Of a stretch of DNA of 5,873 nt, positions 4,971 to 5,873 are shown piece after piece. Made by a program: the position numbers and the translations under genes. Origin of the DNA: Solirubrobacteraceae bacterium (GTDB lineage: Bacteria; Actinomycetota; Thermoleophilia; Solirubrobacterales; Solirubrobacteraceae); assembly GCA_030038955.1 (NCBI GenBank), contig JASHQV010000098.1:1-5873 (forward strand). Direction: 5' to 3'. Under the pieces are notes generated by a model, which saw nothing but the letters and a program-made list of their open reading frames with translations, was not told the DNA's origin and did not search any database. Position 1 is the stretch's first letter; each line of letters starts with the position of its first letter.

Positions 4971-5326
4971 CTCAGACCGGCCAGACGCCATCGCGGGAGC
5001 CCTCGGGCGCAGAGAAGCTGTTTGGCGACTTCGCCCCTGGGCTCGTCTCGTTCACCGACGATGTCCTGTTCGGGCAGGTATGGACGCGAAGTGAACTATC
5101 GCCCAAGGACCGCAGCCTCGTCACCGTCGCCGCGCTGACCGCGACGGGCAGCACCGATCAGCTCGTCTACCACCTCGGCCTCGCAGAGCAAAACGGCAAC
5201 ACCGAGGCCGAGCTGGTCGAGGCGATCACCCACCTGGCCTTCTACGCCGGGTGGCCGAAGGCCATGTCCGCGATTGCCGTCGCCAAGCAAGTCTTCGCCG
5301 ACCAGACCATGAAGGAGGACGACTGA
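4967..5326 (+). CDS. Carboxymuconolactone decarboxylase (CMD) family protein
   Basis: The 119-residue product is a small all-helical protein of normal length for single-domain CMD proteins. Seen: LSPKDRSLVTVAALTATG (44-61), QLVYHLGLAEQNGNTEAELVEAITHLAFYAGWPKAMSAI (65-103), the signature block of the family. It has no cysteine, so it lacks the CxxC of AhpD-type peroxidase partners and is closer to the gamma-carboxymuconolactone decarboxylase branch. Its real substrate is not evident, since many such proteins in cupin/dehydrogenase operons are uncharacterised. ATG 4967 has AAGGAGGG (4953-4960) at good spacing and a second, duplicated copy upstream. Its stop TGA overlaps the cupin ATG as ATGA, indicating translational coupling. 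It would act in the cytoplasm, usually as an oligomer. Confidence 0.9.
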   Translation: MTQTGQTPSREPSGAEKLFGDFAPGLVSFTDDVLFGQVWTRSELSPKDRSLVTVAALTATGSTDQLVYHLGLAEQNGNTEAELVEAITHLAFYAGWPKAMSAIAVAKQVFADQTMKEDD

Positions 5327-5748
5327 TGAACCTAGACCCGAAGCGATCCACGATCAAAGCACCAGCCGAGCGCTTCACGGGCGACGTGTACGTGGACTCG
5401 ATCAACCCCCGCCGCGAAGGCTCGAAGATGATCGTCTCCTGTGTGCATTTCACGCCGTGCGCCCGCACCGACTGGCACTTCCACGTTCTCGGGCAAACCC
5501 TGCACATCACCGAGGGCGTCGCTTTGCTCGGGACCCGTGACGGACAGGTGATTGTCGCCCGCGCCGGCGACACGATCTACACACCGCCCGGCGAGCAACA
5601 TTGGCACGGCGCCACCCCAACGGACCTCATGAGCCACTTGGCGATGCTCGAAGGCGCCGATGACGGCACCGACGGCACCACCTGGCTGGAGAAGGTCGGC
5701 GATGACGAATACGCCGCGGCGGCTGCGGCAATCGAACGAACCGCCTGA
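5326..5748 (+). CDS. Small cupin protein with hydroxynitrile-lyase-type metal site
   Basis: The 140-residue single-domain cupin has motif 1 TDWHFHVLGQTLHITEGVALL (48-68) and motif 2 GDTIYTPPGEQHWHG (81-95). The likely metal ligands are H51, H53, Q57 and H92. The His-x-His-x3-Gln plus His arrangement is the one known from the manganese-dependent cupin hydroxynitrile lyase of Granulicella tundricola (H53, H55, Q59, H94 as I recall), with the same spacing and an almost identical offset, where most cupins have Glu. That enzyme cleaves or forms cyanohydrins such as mandelonitrile; many relatives with this site are untested. Another role in oxidising or isomerising a small carbonyl compound is possible. 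ATG 5326 is chosen over earlier in-frame codons because AAGGAGG (5312-5318) precedes it by seven bases and it overlaps the CMD stop (ATGA). The gene is 15 bases before the alcohol dehydrogenase start. Confidence 0.85.
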   Translation: MNLDPKRSTIKAPAERFTGDVYVDSINPRREGSKMIVSCVHFTPCARTDWHFHVLGQTLHITEGVALLGTRDGQVIVARAGDTIYTPPGEQHWHGATPTDLMSHLAMLEGADDGTDGTTWLEKVGDDEYAAAAAAIERTA

Positions 5749-5763
5749 AAGGAGCATCCCGTC

Positions 5764-5873
5764 GTGCGCGGAGCAGTCATGTACGCGCCGGGCGACGTTC
5801 GCGTCGAGCAACGCCCGGACCCAGAGATCATCGAGCCGACTGACACGATCATTCGGCTGTCCGCCACCTGCGT
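5764..5873 (+). CDS. Zinc-dependent medium-chain alcohol dehydrogenase, N-terminal part
   Basis: Only the first 36 residues are in the window. MRGAVMYAPGDVRVEQRPDPEIIEPTDTIIRLSATCV is typical of the MDR superfamily start: the 'AVMYAPGDVRVE..PDP' strand pair followed by 'D.IIRLSATC'. The catalytic-zinc cysteine, normally in CGSD right after this point, falls just beyond the window edge. The family oxidises alcohols or reduces aldehydes with NAD(P). The start is GTG 5764, with AAAGGAG (5748-5754) nine bases upstream; the ribosome binding site overlaps the last base of the cupin stop codon. It is the third gene of the CMD-cupin operon, so a shared pathway on a small alcohol or aldehyde is likely. 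Confidence 0.85.
   Translation, partial: MRGAVMYAPGDVRVEQRPDPEIIEPTDTIIRLSATC

Overview
The window is GC-rich throughout and strongly biased to G/C at third codon positions. It carries a WS/DGAT-type acyltransferase, a DUF6131-type mini membrane protein and an MmyB-type XRE regulator. Together these point to a high-GC actinomycete-like chromosome (Actinomycetota, possibly the Thermoleophilia/Solirubrobacterales side). The phylum is an inference from gene content; no rRNA or tRNA gene is present to confirm it.

Left part (1-1934). The 3' end of a membrane-protein gene (1-174, +) is followed by a 149-base leader region with repeats and hairpins. Next comes a 51-residue two-helix membrane protein of the DUF6131 type (324-479, +). 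It converges, with only an 18-base gap, on a wax ester synthase/diacylglycerol acyltransferase gene (498-1934, -) that has an intact HHxxxDG motif.

Middle (1935-3522). The 433 bases between the acyltransferase start and the next full gene are accessory in character. They hold a perfect 12-base palindrome next to the acyltransferase start, a short frame resembling the first residues of a GNAT acetyltransferase (2002-2130), and a 163-base element with imperfect terminal inverted repeats flanked by a TAA duplication (2131-2293). I interpret the last as a MITE related to the IS5 group. The GNAT-like frame stops exactly at the left TAA. A site-2-protease-type M50 membrane metalloprotease with a C-terminal CBS pair follows (2368-3522, +).

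Right part (3614-5873). A minus-strand XRE/MmyB-like regulator (3614-4525) is divergent from a plus-strand gene series: a DUF2255-like C-terminal fragment lacking its N-terminal half (about 4698-4937), a carboxymuconolactone-decarboxylase-family protein (4967-5326), a cupin whose metal ligands match the hydroxynitrile-lyase type (5326-5748), and the start of a zinc-dependent medium-chain alcohol dehydrogenase (5764 to the window end). The last three are tightly packed (ATGA overlap, then a 15-base gap) with good ribosome binding sites and look like one operon, probably controlled by the divergent regulator. Small carbonyl, alcohol or cyanohydrin chemistry is a reasonable guess for the operon, but the substrate cannot be read from the sequence.

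The points most worth a second look are the MITE-like element with the gene stub at its edge, a 19+19-base near-perfect palindrome inside the DUF2255 fragment, and a tandem duplication of the ribosome-binding-site/start-codon unit that creates a five-codon leader ORF overlapping the CMD start. I do not see a clearly new multi-gene system.
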